From: a virus
Direction: 5' to 3' (one strand)
DNA: 47,955 bases
IMG/VR virus record: IMGVR_UViG_3300030104_006664
Coordinates: 1-47,955 of that record
Part shown: positions 6,370 through 15,772 of the stretch, one piece after another
How positions within the stretch are numbered: the stretch's first letter is position 1
Layout of the letters: the number at the start of each line of letters is the position of its first letter
The notes under the pieces: model-generated
What the model was told of the DNA's origin: nothing
Seen by the model: the letters and a program-made list of their open reading frames with translations, nothing else
Database searches by the model: none
Made by a program: the position numbers and the translations under genes

Positions 6370-6615
6370 TTATATATTAATAACATTTTGAGTATTGTTC
6401 AAGGGATCAAAACTTATTACCGTACACATTACTTCGTTATACCGTGGATTTTCACAGAATTCTGTAACACTTATCGATTTTCCTATCTTATAAAACTCAA
6501 CTATTTCTTGTATGTGCTCTGGCCTACTTGACTTAGGCCATGCTAAAAAATCAACTTTTATTATTTTCATTTCATCTTTAATAGAATTTAATTCCCATGA
6601 AATTTTACCAATCAT
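6370..6615 (-). CDS. Hypothetical protein
   Basis: 81 residues, no recognised motif; contains DFLAWPKSSRPEH and two cysteines. Strong AAGGAG ribosome-binding site before ATG 6615. It lies 9 nt downstream of the helicase gene in the same transcription direction. Confidence 0.55.
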   Translation of the reverse strand: MIGKISWELNSIKDEMKIIKVDFLAWPKSSRPEHIQEIVEFYKIGKSISVTEFCENPRYNEVMCTVISFDPLNNTQNVINI

Positions 6616-6624
6616 ATTTTCTCC

Positions 6625-8088
6625 TTATACTAACCATTTACGAATATCCTCAGCTAACACCGATGTAGCTAAGTTTATTTTGTTTCGTAATGCATAAATT
6701 ATTTTTTCATCAACAGTTCCCTCTGAAATAAGATCAATGTAAGTAACCTTAGAAGAAGTTCCAATACGATGATTTCTTGCTTCTGCTTGCTCCCTTATTT
6801 CTAAATCATAATTGTTTGAATAAAAAATAGATAAATGAGCTGCAGTTAATGTAATTCCTCTTCCACCTGTCATAGGTTGGCCAATAAAGTATTTAGTAAC
6901 ACTATCTTCTTGAAAATTTGTAATATGTTCTTGTCTTATACTCTGAGGAGTATCTCCATAAAATGTTACTACTGATTTAGGTCCAAATTTTTTTTGTAAT
7001 GTTTTTTCGATTTCTTTAATATCATGTCTATAATTCGCCCAGATAATCGCTTTACCACCATGCTCTTCTAGAATAGCCAGTAATTCTTTGATACGATTAT
7101 TTGGCAATGACAATACTTTACCATCATCGGTTGCCATATGACCACAAACAATTTGGTGTAGCCTTATCATCTGGGCGAGCACTGACGTAGTCGTCAATGT
7201 TTCTGTCTTGAGCTGCACTAATGCAGTTCGTTTCATTTGCATATATGCGTCAAGTTGTTCGGTTGTCATGGGTACTACTCTTTTCATCCATATTTGAGGA
7301 GGTAGATCAAGAGCATCTTTTTTAAGTACTCTGTAAGAAAATTTTTGTAATTTATAATTTAATTCGTTTAAGTTTTTATATCCTGTTACTTTATTAAAAG
7401 ATCTTCCACCAAAGGATAATCGCTGCATTTGACAATGACGAGCCCTAAAAGTGTATATTGAACTAAAACCTAGTAACTCATGATTTAAAAAATTACATTG
7501 AGAGTACAGATCTTCAGGGGAATTTGTAATGGGAGACCCTGTCATAATAACACGGTAACGCGCTAAAACACCTAATTTAGTAATTGCTTTAGTGCGAAGC
7601 GCGCTTGGGTTTTTAATGACCGTGCTTTCATCAACAGCCATAAGGGATTGGCGTGTCATCAGAAATCTATCTGCAAATTTTTTTCCGCGTTCAGTAGCAA
7701 ATGCATCTACATTCATAATTAAAATATTAAGATGAACTTTTGCGGGCTCTGTAATAAATAAAGTATTTAATTCTTCTTCATGTTTTTTTGTTTTTTGACC
7801 AGTCCATACTACCACATTGCGATCCACATGATCCGCCATGTGGGTTTCAATTTCATTTACCCAGGTTCCTTTGACACCATTTGGACAAATAACAAGAATT
7901 CCAAATATAAAACCATTGTCATAAAGATAAGAGGAAGCATCAATTAAAACCTTAGTTTTTCCACAACCCATTTCCATAAGAAGAGCAAATTCTTTTTCAC
8001 CTTTCTTAAAATGATTAAGAATAGCCCCCATACTTGCTAATTGATGGTCGTAAGGCTTTGTTTTAAAACTATAATTATACTTATCCAT
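6625..8088 (-). CDS. SNF2/DEAD-like superfamily 2 helicase
   Basis: 487 residues. Walker A is MGCGKTK (40-46), motif Ia ICPNGVKGTW (68-77), motif II VDEST (152-156, a DExx box), motif III MTGSP (182-186). The C-terminal RecA-like domain has AIIWANYRHD, a V-T-F-Y-G-D segment, QPMTGGRGITL and the arginine-finger motif QAEARNHRIG. The domain order matches SNF2-type ATP-dependent DNA translocases found in phage replication modules. It probably remodels or unwinds DNA during replication or recombination. It is divergent from the replication operon at 8173. Length is normal for phage members. Confidence 0.88.
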   Translation of the reverse strand: MDKYNYSFKTKPYDHQLASMGAILNHFKKGEKEFALLMEMGCGKTKVLIDASSYLYDNGFIFGILVICPNGVKGTWVNEIETHMADHVDRNVVVWTGQKTKKHEEELNTLFITEPAKVHLNILIMNVDAFATERGKKFADRFLMTRQSLMAVDESTVIKNPSALRTKAITKLGVLARYRVIMTGSPITNSPEDLYSQCNFLNHELLGFSSIYTFRARHCQMQRLSFGGRSFNKVTGYKNLNELNYKLQKFSYRVLKKDALDLPPQIWMKRVVPMTTEQLDAYMQMKRTALVQLKTETLTTTSVLAQMIRLHQIVCGHMATDDGKVLSLPNNRIKELLAILEEHGGKAIIWANYRHDIKEIEKTLQKKFGPKSVVTFYGDTPQSIRQEHITNFQEDSVTKYFIGQPMTGGRGITLTAAHLSIFYSNNYDLEIREQAEARNHRIGTSSKVTYIDLISEGTVDEKIIYALRNKINLATSVLAEDIRKWLV

Positions 8089-8172
8089 ACTTTCTTAAAT
8101 TCTTAAACTTAAGTTTTCTTAACATTTTTATTGTATTATTAAAATAAAAATAATATAGAATGCCTTAGAAAG
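8089..8172. promoter_or_regulatory. Divergent promoter region with 12-bp palindrome
   Basis: This 84-nt region lies between the leftward helicase and the rightward replication operon. It holds a perfect palindrome AAACTTAAGTTT (8105-8116), a possible operator. On the plus strand TTGTAT (8131-8136), 17 nt, then TATAGA (8154-8159) is a fair sigma70-like promoter, but its start would leave almost no leader before ATG 8173, so the assignment is tentative. Confidence 0.4.
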
Positions 8173-8526
8173 ATGAAAGACATAGAAAACAAAGGAAAAG
8201 TGTACGTTATCCAAGAGGTATCTAAATTTAATGTTATCTCTGCTCAAAAATTTGGGGAATTAGTTCCCATGTTTGAGGAAGGAAAACAAATAATGTTGTC
8301 TCCTGGACCAGCAATCCGTAAAGCAAAAATAATTTTAAAAGATTTTTGTGACAACGATTATTTATTATTAATAGGTGATCCATCTATGATTGGATTAGCA
8401 TGCTCCGTTGCAGCTAATAATAATCTTGGAAAATATAAAGTATTAAAATACGATCGCCGAACATATACATATTATCCTATACAGATAGACTTAAATGAAA
8501 GGAATAACTATGACAGAGAAAGTTGA
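8173..8526 (+). CDS. Conserved phage hypothetical protein
   Basis: 117 residues; mixed alpha/beta look (KVYVIQEV, DYLLLIGDPS, GKYKVLKYDRRTYTYYPI). It resembles a small protein I have seen ahead of replication genes in marine phages, without assigned function. First gene of the rightward replication operon; overlaps the next start by 17 nt. Confidence 0.6.
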   Translation: MKDIENKGKVYVIQEVSKFNVISAQKFGELVPMFEEGKQIMLSPGPAIRKAKIILKDFCDNDYLLLIGDPSMIGLACSVAANNNLGKYKVLKYDRRTYTYYPIQIDLNERNNYDRES

Positions 8527-9073
8527 TTTTACAAATTATTTACCTGAAGAAGAAAAAAAATCGGTTGATATTTCAGAAGTAAAAGATGTGTCTGAAGCAT
8601 CAAATAGATTTTTAAAAATTGAAAGCGATATACTCGCTTTAGAGGATCAAGTTAAAAGAAAAAAAGCAGAGCTCATGCAAATGAATGATTCAATTGTTCA
8701 ATTGATGGAGTCACGCGGTGTTAAAGAAATTAAACTGACCAATGGAGATGCAGTTAGTTATAAAGAATTTTATAAAGGCTCTATCTCTAAAGATAAAGAA
8801 GCTGAGGCTTTTGGATGGCTAGAAGAAAATGGCCATGGAGATTTAATAAAAAATATTGTGTCAGTAAGGTTTGGAAAGGGAGAAAATGATAATGCATCTA
8901 GATTAATAGAAGATTTAGAGCAAAATGGTTTAGTCCCTGACCAGAAACGCAAGGTCGAGCCTATGACCTTGAATGCCTTTTTAGGTGAACAAATAAAAAC
9001 AGGCAAAGACGTACCTACAGAAACATTTGGTGTGTTTATGGGGTACAAAGTAAAAATTAAACGAGGAAAATAA
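8510..9073 (+). CDS. Conserved phage hypothetical protein with coiled coil
   Basis: 187 residues from ATG 8510 (MTEKVDFTNYL). This start is preferred over an in-frame ATG at 8495 because AAAGGA at 8498-8503 gives it a well-placed ribosome-binding site. Residues about 30-65 are heptad-like (ASNRFLKIESDILALEDQV). A compact region with NGDAVSYKEFYKG and FGWLEENGHGDLIKN follows. It sits next to another conserved replication-module protein and is likely a replication accessory; function unknown. Confidence 0.65.
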   Translation: MTEKVDFTNYLPEEEKKSVDISEVKDVSEASNRFLKIESDILALEDQVKRKKAELMQMNDSIVQLMESRGVKEIKLTNGDAVSYKEFYKGSISKDKEAEAFGWLEENGHGDLIKNIVSVRFGKGENDNASRLIEDLEQNGLVPDQKRKVEPMTLNAFLGEQIKTGKDVPTETFGVFMGYKVKIKRGK

Positions 9074-9075
9074 CG

Positions 9076-9903
9076 ATGAATGATGTAGCGAAAAAAAAGA
9101 AAAGCGAAGTATCGACTAAAGTTATTGACTTTTCAAGCCACGCTGGTGTTGGTTTTGAAAATGTTAATGCTCAAGAAATGGCAATTCCATTTTTAAAAAT
9201 TGCTAGTTCTCAAACTCCAGAGGTAAAAAAATCAAATGCCAAGTTTGTAGAAGGACTTGATCAAGGAAATATATTTAACTCTGTGACTAAAGATTTTTAC
9301 AAATCTATTCTTGTAGTGCCTTGTGCATTTAGAGTACGATGTGTTGAATGGTCTCCACTTGGTGAGGGAACAGGAGCACCTGTAAAAATATATAAGCCGG
9401 AAGATTGCCCACCATTAACGCGTGGAGCGGACGGCGAAGACCATTACATGATTAATGGTGCAGTAAGCCCTACTTACATTGTAAGAACGGCTGAGTATTT
9501 TGTTTTACGATTGAATGATGATGGCAGCTACGAAAGATGTCAAATTATTATGCAGAAAACTCAATACAAAAAATCCCGTTATTGGAATACTATGATGATG
9601 AATCAAAAAATTCCAAATGCAAATGGGTCATTAGTAACATTACCTATGTTTGCGAATGTATACAAAATGGAAGGTGTACAAGAAGCAAATAAAAAGAATG
9701 ACTGGTGGGGTTGGAAAATAACACTAGATAAATCAGTTAATGATTTAAAATCTCCAGCTCAAATTGTGGAGGAAGCTAAACATTTTCATGAGCTTGTTAG
9801 TTCTGGATCTGTTGATCCAGCACCAGAAGCATTAAATGATAATGATGAAGGAGATTTGAAAGACATTACCCCAAATGCGGATAGTGTTGTTTTAGGATCT
9901 TAA
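9076..9903 (+). CDS. Conserved phage replication-module protein, possible ssDNA-binding role
   Basis: 275 residues. The N-terminal motif IPFLKIASSQTPEVKK and the QGNIFNSVT and VVPCAFRVRCVEW segments are features of a phage family common in marine genomes. The core is rich in aromatic and basic residues (YKKSRYWNTMMM, KNDWWGWKI). The tail is acidic (NDNDEGDLKD), as in many single-stranded DNA-binding proteins; that role is only an inference. It lies 2 nt after the previous gene and is followed by a terminator, so it ends the first replication transcript. Confidence 0.65.
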   Translation: MNDVAKKKKSEVSTKVIDFSSHAGVGFENVNAQEMAIPFLKIASSQTPEVKKSNAKFVEGLDQGNIFNSVTKDFYKSILVVPCAFRVRCVEWSPLGEGTGAPVKIYKPEDCPPLTRGADGEDHYMINGAVSPTYIVRTAEYFVLRLNDDGSYERCQIIMQKTQYKKSRYWNTMMMNQKIPNANGSLVTLPMFANVYKMEGVQEANKKNDWWGWKITLDKSVNDLKSPAQIVEEAKHFHELVSSGSVDPAPEALNDNDEGDLKDITPNADSVVLGS

Positions 9904-9919
9904 TCCTTTTTATCAAGTT

Positions 9920-9953
9920 AGAGGGCGAATAACCTTCCGATAGTTCGCCCTCT
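9920..9953. terminator. Strong stem-loop terminator
   Basis: AGAGGGCGAA (9920-9929) and TTCGCCCTCT (9944-9953) form a perfect 10-bp stem with a 14-nt loop, followed by an AT-rich ATTTATTATTTAT tail. It stands 17 nt after the stop at 9903 and before the primase gene. The GC-rich stem is conspicuous in this AT-rich sequence. The T run is short, so partial read-through into the primase gene is possible. Confidence 0.75.
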
Positions 9954-9970
9954 ATTTATTATTTATATGT

Positions 9971-11581
9971 ATGAAAGTAGAAAAGTTTAAAAATATATTT
10001 AAAGGGCTTGAAAGAGCTCACGGCGAGTATCGGTATACTGATATAAAAGTTAATGGAAAAAGAGACGGTAAAATGTTTACCAAGCATGAACCTCCTACTT
10101 TACAAATGTATCAGGATCATTTGGATGGAAAAGAACCTGCTTTAGGAATTGTTCCTATTCGGGATGATGCAACATGTTTTTGGGGGTGTATTGATATTGA
10201 TGAATATCCTCTTGATCATAAGAAAATATTATCAAAAATAAGAAAGTATAAGCTGCCATTAATAATGTGTTCATCTAAATCTTTTGGAGCACATATTTTT
10301 CTTTTTTCATTAATTCCTCAATCAGCAAATTTATTTCAACAAAAACTTAAAGAAATTTCTTCTTACTTAGGTTACGCAAATGCAGAAGTTTTTCCTAAAC
10401 AAACTCAATTAGCCAATGAGAAAGACACAGGATCTTGGTTAAATTTACCTTATCATGGTGAAACGCGTTGGGCGTATCTTGATAACGGAGAGGGAGCTTC
10501 TCTTGACGAATTTTTTTCTTTATATGAGAAGTATGCATGTAAAGATATTAGTAAAATAACAATTAAGATAAAACAAGAAAGAATACCAGAAGGACCACCA
10601 TGTCTTCAAATTTTAACTACACAAGGATTTCCGGCAGGAACAAGAAATAATGGTTTATTTAACATAGGAATTTTTTATAGAAAATCTAATCCAGATAATT
10701 GGGAAAGTCTAATGGAAAGTTATAACCGAGAATATATGGACCCTCCCTTAAATGCAAATGAAGTTACAGTTTTACAAAAACAAGTAAGATCTAATAAAAC
10801 CGATGGTTCTCTTAAATATTCTTACCGCTGCAATGATCAACCCATTGTTTCTGTTTGTCAAAAATCTTTATGTAAAATGAGAAAATATGGAATAGGACAA
10901 TCATCAATTGATCACCCTACTTATAGTGAGTTATCGTGTTTGGGAACTGTTCCCCCTATTTGGTTTTTGAATGTAGGGAATGAAAGAGTAGAATTTAATG
11001 ATTTAGGAGTTTTATATAATCATTCTTTATTACGAAAAGTAATTGGAGAACAATTAAAAATATATGTTCCCAGAGTTAAAGCTAGTGATTGGGAAGAAAT
11101 AGTGGCTCAATTATTTGAGAGTATAAAAATAGATGAAGTTCCCGCTGATGTATCCAAGGTAGGAGAATTTTTAGATTATTTAAAAGAATTTTGTTTAGGA
11201 AGAGGAGAGGCTTTTAAAATGGATGAATTAGAAATGCAAAAAGCTTTTACGGATTATGACAGTAAAAAAACATTTACACGAAAGAAAAAAGAATTTGAAG
11301 CAGTTCCTACTTATCTACGATTAGTAGATCTTTCAAAATGGTTAGAAAATAATAAAAATTTTAAAGTTCAAAGAGTATGGATTGTTCAAAGATTAAAAGA
11401 AATAGGCGGGATGAGTGTGTTAGTATCAGTAAGAAAAGTACAAACTCGTGCATGGGTCATACCTGCTTTTGAAAAATCAGAAGAGGAAATTTCAACTCCA
11501 TCTGTGTTAAAAAGCAATGATGAACCTTCAAAAGAAAAAACAGTATTAGGAGGGGACGATGAAGAGGAAATACCATTTTGA
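9971..11581 (+). CDS. Archaeo-eukaryotic-type DNA primase / primase-polymerase
   Basis: 536 residues. Synthesises primers for DNA replication. The catalytic D-x-D is in WGCIDIDEY (D75, D77), and the second motif is SSKSFGAHIFLF (101-112, with the S/G-x-H signature). EVFPKQ (139-144) and GSWLNLPYHG (154-163) match the third catalytic region of AEP primases. A PriCT-like helical region follows (FPAGTRNNGLFNIGIFYRK, 220-238), then a Cys cluster with C287, C296 and C301 that may bind zinc. The C-terminus is acidic (GGDDEEEIPF). It is followed immediately, with a TTGA stop/start overlap, by an SF1 helicase: a primase-helicase pair. No helicase domain is fused. Confidence 0.8.
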   Translation: MKVEKFKNIFKGLERAHGEYRYTDIKVNGKRDGKMFTKHEPPTLQMYQDHLDGKEPALGIVPIRDDATCFWGCIDIDEYPLDHKKILSKIRKYKLPLIMCSSKSFGAHIFLFSLIPQSANLFQQKLKEISSYLGYANAEVFPKQTQLANEKDTGSWLNLPYHGETRWAYLDNGEGASLDEFFSLYEKYACKDISKITIKIKQERIPEGPPCLQILTTQGFPAGTRNNGLFNIGIFYRKSNPDNWESLMESYNREYMDPPLNANEVTVLQKQVRSNKTDGSLKYSYRCNDQPIVSVCQKSLCKMRKYGIGQSSIDHPTYSELSCLGTVPPIWFLNVGNERVEFNDLGVLYNHSLLRKVIGEQLKIYVPRVKASDWEEIVAQLFESIKIDEVPADVSKVGEFLDYLKEFCLGRGEAFKMDELEMQKAFTDYDSKKTFTRKKKEFEAVPTYLRLVDLSKWLENNKNFKVQRVWIVQRLKEIGGMSVLVSVRKVQTRAWVIPAFEKSEEEISTPSVLKSNDEPSKEKTVLGGDDEEEIPF

Positions 11582-13083
11582 TCAATATTATTTTAGGACC
11601 TCCAGGAACAGGAAAAACAACAACTCTTTTAAATATTTGTCATCAAAAAAAAGAGCAGGGAATTTCTTGGGACAAGATAGGTTTTTTTTCTTTTTCCAAA
11701 AAAGCTGCATACGAAGCTCGAGACAGAGCAAGAGAAAAATTTCAGGCTAGTAAAGATGATTTAATTCATTTTAGAACTTTACATAGTTTTGCTTATAAAC
11801 ATCTTCCGATGAAAGAAAATAGTTTGATGAAAAGTAAACATTGGAAGGAGTTATCTAAAATAATTGGGTTTGATTTAGTTTTTGATACAAATGATGATTC
11901 AATTTATTCTAACTCTAATCATGTTTATGTAAATTTAATAAATTTATCTAGGCTTAAAAATATTCCTTTAAAAGATGCTTGGAATTATGGGGATCATACA
12001 ATTAATTGGTCTAAACTAGATTATTTAAATAGATGTATTGAAGAATACAAAGAACAAAATAAGTTATTTGATTTTAGTGATATGATCATTAATTACACAA
12101 ATGACACATTTTTAACACAGTTTGATGTGCTTTTTATTGACGAAGCTCAAGACATGCCACGCATTCAATATAATATGGTGGATAAATTAATAAAGAATAG
12201 TAAAGAAACATATATTGCCGGAGATGATGATCAGGCTATTTTTAGATGGTCTGGTGCTGATGTAGATAAATTTATTAACTTAAAAGGTAATGTAACAGTA
12301 TTAGATAAATCTTATCGTTGTCCAAAAAGAATTTATCGATTAGCTAATTATATTATTACACGAATTCAAAATAGGAGATCTAAAAATTGGGAGCCCAAAA
12401 ATACAGAAGGAAAAGTAATAAGGGTAGCTCATTTAAAACACATTGATTTATCAACAGGTAATTGGCTGCTCTTAGGAAGAACTAAAAAAATTAGAAACGA
12501 AATGATTGAAGATTTTTTAAAAGAAAGGGGATATTGGTATGGAAGAGGGGATCATCGTCCTGTTCCTCCGTCTACTTTAGATGCTATTGAAACATGGCAA
12601 CGTTTAAAGAAAGGTGAAACAGCTTCTTTATTAGATGTAAAAAATTTATATAATAAAATTAAATCAGAAATAAATAAAAATGGAAAAGGAATAAAGAGGG
12701 GAGGAAAAACTTTTAAAGGTGAAACTGAAGAATCATTATTTACATTACAAGATTTAAAAAACAATCACGGATTACTCTCTGACGGTAAATGGTATGATGT
12801 CTTAGATAACATTTCAGATTTTGATATTGTATATCTGAGAAGATTAGAACAAGTTGGGGAAAATATTAAAGGCGAACCGCGTATTCGCGTTTCTACTATC
12901 CATCAAGCAAAAGGTGGGGAATGCGATAATGTAGTAATTCTTTTAGATTTAGGAAGAATAGTTTATAAATCTTATACTAAAAATCCTGATGATGAACATC
13001 GTGTGTTTTATGTGGCAGTTACAAGAACGAAAGAAAATTTATATATGGTGGAAGCACAAACACATCAAGGATATAGAATTTAA
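11578..13083 (+). CDS. UvrD/Rep-like superfamily 1 DNA helicase
   Basis: 501 residues. Walker A GPPGTGKTT (7-15), motif II FIDEAQD (186-192), motif III AGDDDQAIFRWSG (214-226), motif IV LDKSYRCP, motif V VSTIHQAKGGE and motif VI RVFYVAVTRTKENL are all present and intact, so it should be an active ATP-dependent 3'-5' type helicase. The start codon is TTG (11578) overlapping the primase TGA, so translation depends on coupling. It is shorter than cellular UvrD (about 700 residues), which is common in phages. Likely the replicative or recombination helicase partner of the primase. Confidence 0.88.
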   Translation: MINIILGPPGTGKTTTLLNICHQKKEQGISWDKIGFFSFSKKAAYEARDRAREKFQASKDDLIHFRTLHSFAYKHLPMKENSLMKSKHWKELSKIIGFDLVFDTNDDSIYSNSNHVYVNLINLSRLKNIPLKDAWNYGDHTINWSKLDYLNRCIEEYKEQNKLFDFSDMIINYTNDTFLTQFDVLFIDEAQDMPRIQYNMVDKLIKNSKETYIAGDDDQAIFRWSGADVDKFINLKGNVTVLDKSYRCPKRIYRLANYIITRIQNRRSKNWEPKNTEGKVIRVAHLKHIDLSTGNWLLLGRTKKIRNEMIEDFLKERGYWYGRGDHRPVPPSTLDAIETWQRLKKGETASLLDVKNLYNKIKSEINKNGKGIKRGGKTFKGETEESLFTLQDLKNNHGLLSDGKWYDVLDNISDFDIVYLRRLEQVGENIKGEPRIRVSTIHQAKGGECDNVVILLDLGRIVYKSYTKNPDDEHRVFYVAVTRTKENLYMVEAQTHQGYRI

Positions 13084-13229
13084 TGAAGAAAGAGGAAGTA
13101 AAAAAATTAGAAAAATGGTTAGAAAAAAATGATAAAAGAGTAGCTAAATATTTAGTTAAAGAATGGGGTTTTGATCCTAAATGGGTAAAAAAATCACACG
13201 AGAAAATGAAAAAAAATAGGAGTAAATAA
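13083..13229 (+). CDS. Tiny Lys/Trp-rich protein between helicase and polymerase
   Basis: 48 residues, highly basic (VKKLEKWLEKNDKRVAKYL, EWGFDPKWVKKSHEKM). Its ATG overlaps the helicase stop by 1 nt (TAATG) and its own stop overlaps the polymerase ATG by 1 nt. That double coupling supports a real gene. A helical, positively charged DNA-binding or polymerase accessory role is a guess from composition and place. Confidence 0.55.
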   Translation: MKKEEVKKLEKWLEKNDKRVAKYLVKEWGFDPKWVKKSHEKMKKNRSK

Positions 13230-15091
13230 TGCAGCACAATTTTAGTTTTACACAATCTGAATGGATTCCTCCTCATGAGTTACCTAATATTTTTGATGCA
13301 AAAGTTATTGCTTTTGATTTAGAAACATATGATCCAGGATTAAAATCAACAGGTCCAGGATGGACTACTAAAAATGGCCATATAATAGGTATAGCAGTAG
13401 CGGTAGAAGGATGGAAAGGTTACTACCCTATTCGTCATGAAAATGGTTTTAATTGGGATAGAAAAAGAGTTCTTAACTGGTTTAAAAAATTAATGCAAAC
13501 AGATGCTATTAAAGTGGCTCACAATGCTATTTATGATTTAGGTTGGCTTTATGCTGAGGGAATAGAAGTTAAAGGACCTATTGTTGACACAATGATTATG
13601 GCCCCTATTATTAATGAAAATAAATTTTCTTATGCTTTAAATGCTGTGGGAAAAGATATGTTGAATGAATATAAATCTGAAAATTTATTAAAACAAGCTG
13701 CTATTGAATTTGGGGTAGATCCCAAAAATGAAATGTACAAATTACCTGCTATTTTTGTAGGCTCATATGCAGAACAAGATGCTGATTTAACTTTACGTTT
13801 ATTTCAACACATGAGACCCATTATAGAAAAAGAAAGTTTAACAACTGTTTATAAATTAGAAATGGAATTAATTCCTGTTATATTTAATATGATTAAAAAA
13901 GGAGTAAGAGTAGATGTTGAAAAAGCAAGACGTTATAAAAAAACTTTTAAAAGTACAGAGAAAAAAATACTAGATGGTATATTGGCAAAAACGGGTATTG
14001 CAGTTGATGTTTGGGCTGCAGCAAGTGTGGCACAAGTTTTTGATAAACTTAAAATAAAATATCCACGCACAGAAAAAACAAATGCCCCAAGTTTTACCAA
14101 AGATTTTTTATTACATCATTCTCATCCTATTGCTCAACAAATACAAAGTGCTAGAGAATACAATAAAGTTCAATCTACTTTTATTGATACTATTTTAAAA
14201 CATGGAGAAACAGGTAGAATTCATGCAAGTATTCATCAAATGCGTGACGGCGAAGCGGGAACAGTTTCTGGACGATTAAGTTATTCAAATCCAAATTTAC
14301 AACAATTACCTGCTAGAAATAAAGAAATTAAAAAACAAATTAGAGGATTATTTTTACCTGAAGAAGGAGAAACCTGGGGAAGTTTTGATTATTCCCAACA
14401 AGAACCACGGATCGCGTCTCATTATGCTTTTAAACTTGGATGTGAAGGAGCTCAAACAATTGTAGATGAATATCAAAAAAATTCTGATGCTGATTTTCAT
14501 AATATTGTATCGGAAATTGCTGCTATTGAAAGAGATCAAGCTAAAACAATTAATTTAGGATTATTTTACGGAATGGGAGTTAATAAATTATCTAATGAGT
14601 TACAAGTAAAAGTAGAGATAGCAAAAGAAATTTTATCTCAATACAATAATAAAGTTCCTTTTATTAAAGATTTAGCAACAAGAGTTTCTACATATGCTAA
14701 CAGCGAAGGATATGTTTCAACATTGAGGGGAAGAAAATGTCGTTTTGAATTATGGGAACCAACTACCTTTGGGGTATTTAAAGCATTACCTTTAGATCAA
14801 GCTAAATTAAAATATGGTAAACATCATCATTTAAAAAGAGCAGGAACATATAAAGCTTTAAACAGATTAATACAAGGATCTGCTGCGGATCAAACAAAGC
14901 AAGCAATGATTAATTTATATAATGAAGGTTTAACACCATTGATACAAATTCATGATGAACTAACTTTAAGTTTTGATGGGTCGGAAGAAATAAAAAATAA
15001 AATTATTTCTACAATGGAAAATGCAATTGAATTATCTGTTCCAAGTAAGGTTGATTGCGATATTGGAAAATCATGGGGAGAAGCGACTTAA
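13229..15091 (+). CDS. polA: DNA polymerase, family A, with 3'-5' exonuclease
   Basis: 620 residues. Replicative DNA polymerase. The exonuclease domain has FDLETYD (Exo I, D30 and E32), AHNAIYDLGWL (Exo II) and SYAEQDADLTLRLF (Exo III), all catalytic acids intact. The polymerase domain has SGRLSYSNPNLQQLPAR, motif A SFDYSQQEPR (near residue 386), motif B RDQAKTINLGLFYGMG, and motif C IQIHDELTLS (near 574). The size and lack of a 5'-3' nuclease domain fit phage-type family-A enzymes. It starts 1 nt inside the stop of the tiny upstream gene, in an operon with primase and helicase. The symbol is generic. Confidence 0.93.
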   Translation: MQHNFSFTQSEWIPPHELPNIFDAKVIAFDLETYDPGLKSTGPGWTTKNGHIIGIAVAVEGWKGYYPIRHENGFNWDRKRVLNWFKKLMQTDAIKVAHNAIYDLGWLYAEGIEVKGPIVDTMIMAPIINENKFSYALNAVGKDMLNEYKSENLLKQAAIEFGVDPKNEMYKLPAIFVGSYAEQDADLTLRLFQHMRPIIEKESLTTVYKLEMELIPVIFNMIKKGVRVDVEKARRYKKTFKSTEKKILDGILAKTGIAVDVWAAASVAQVFDKLKIKYPRTEKTNAPSFTKDFLLHHSHPIAQQIQSAREYNKVQSTFIDTILKHGETGRIHASIHQMRDGEAGTVSGRLSYSNPNLQQLPARNKEIKKQIRGLFLPEEGETWGSFDYSQQEPRIASHYAFKLGCEGAQTIVDEYQKNSDADFHNIVSEIAAIERDQAKTINLGLFYGMGVNKLSNELQVKVEIAKEILSQYNNKVPFIKDLATRVSTYANSEGYVSTLRGRKCRFELWEPTTFGVFKALPLDQAKLKYGKHHHLKRAGTYKALNRLIQGSAADQTKQAMINLYNEGLTPLIQIHDELTLSFDGSEEIKNKIISTMENAIELSVPSKVDCDIGKSWGEAT

Positions 15092-15099
15092 AATTTTTC

Positions 15100-15131
15100 T
15101 TGACTTTAAGTATTATATAGTATAATATAAT
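15100..15131 (+). promoter_or_regulatory. Strong sigma70-like promoter
   Basis: TTGACT (15100-15105) is followed by a TA-rich run with two overlapping TATAAT hexamers (15121-15126 and 15126-15131) and a TAATAT at 15123 that gives the ideal 17-nt spacer. It lies between the polymerase stop and the small gene at 15156, which also has a strong AAGAAAGGAGAAA ribosome-binding site. Confidence 0.65.
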
Positions 15132-15155
15132 ATTATATTAAAGAAAGGAGAAATT

Positions 15156-15464
15156 ATGATGGATGAATATGAAACAGTTATCAAAGAAAATGTTTCATTT
15201 GATAAAGTTCCAAAAAAATTAATGGATGGTTTTATTGATAGTGATACTAAACATTATATGAATACATTAGATAGCTTTAGAGATCCTAAGACAGATGAAT
15301 TTCCAGGCTATGATAATATTGAAAAACATCCTGAATGGAAAAGTGCAAGAGAAGAAGTAATTAGTTTTAGAAAATTTGATAAATTTGCAATAATTTTAGA
15401 TCATAGAGATGATAAACATTATTGTACTTTACAATATTTTGTAAACCAAAGTTACTTAAATTAA
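15156..15464 (+). CDS. Hypothetical protein
   Basis: 102 residues, acidic and soluble (DSFRDPKTDEFPGYDNIEKH), no recognised motif. It has its own strong promoter and ribosome-binding site, so it may be an abundant early protein. The role is unknown. Confidence 0.6.
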   Translation: MMDEYETVIKENVSFDKVPKKLMDGFIDSDTKHYMNTLDSFRDPKTDEFPGYDNIEKHPEWKSAREEVISFRKFDKFAIILDHRDDKHYCTLQYFVNQSYLN

Positions 15465-15478
15465 AGAAAGGAAAATAT

Positions 15479-15766
15479 ATGAATAAAGAAAACAAAAAAC
15501 AAAAATTTTATCTTGGCATCATTTTAATAGGTGGTGGCTCATCTTGGTATCAAGATGATGAAATAGGCAAGGTTGCTGTTAAAGCAGCTAGGCAATGTAA
15601 AAGAGATTGGAAACATCTCTTTAAATTAAAAGGCCATGTTTTTACTGTTAATGTTTATGACATTTCAAACTTAGAAGATGGTTGGAGTTTTGATTCGTGG
15701 AATGGTATGAGATGCAACAAAACGGATCAAGAAATTAAATTATTAAAAACTGTTTATGCAGTTTAA
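15479..15766 (+). CDS. Hypothetical protein
   Basis: 95 residues from ATG 15479, chosen because AAAGAAAGGA lies 8-9 nt upstream; an earlier in-frame ATG at 15422 lies inside the previous gene. It contains LGIILIGGGSSWYQDDE and a Cys-Lys-Arg-Asp segment. I recall similar short phage proteins with a G-G-G-x-x-W motif but no assigned function. Confidence 0.6.
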   Translation: MNKENKKQKFYLGIILIGGGSSWYQDDEIGKVAVKAARQCKRDWKHLFKLKGHVFTVNVYDISNLEDGWSFDSWNGMRCNKTDQEIKLLKTVYAV

Positions 15767-15772
15767 TAAATA

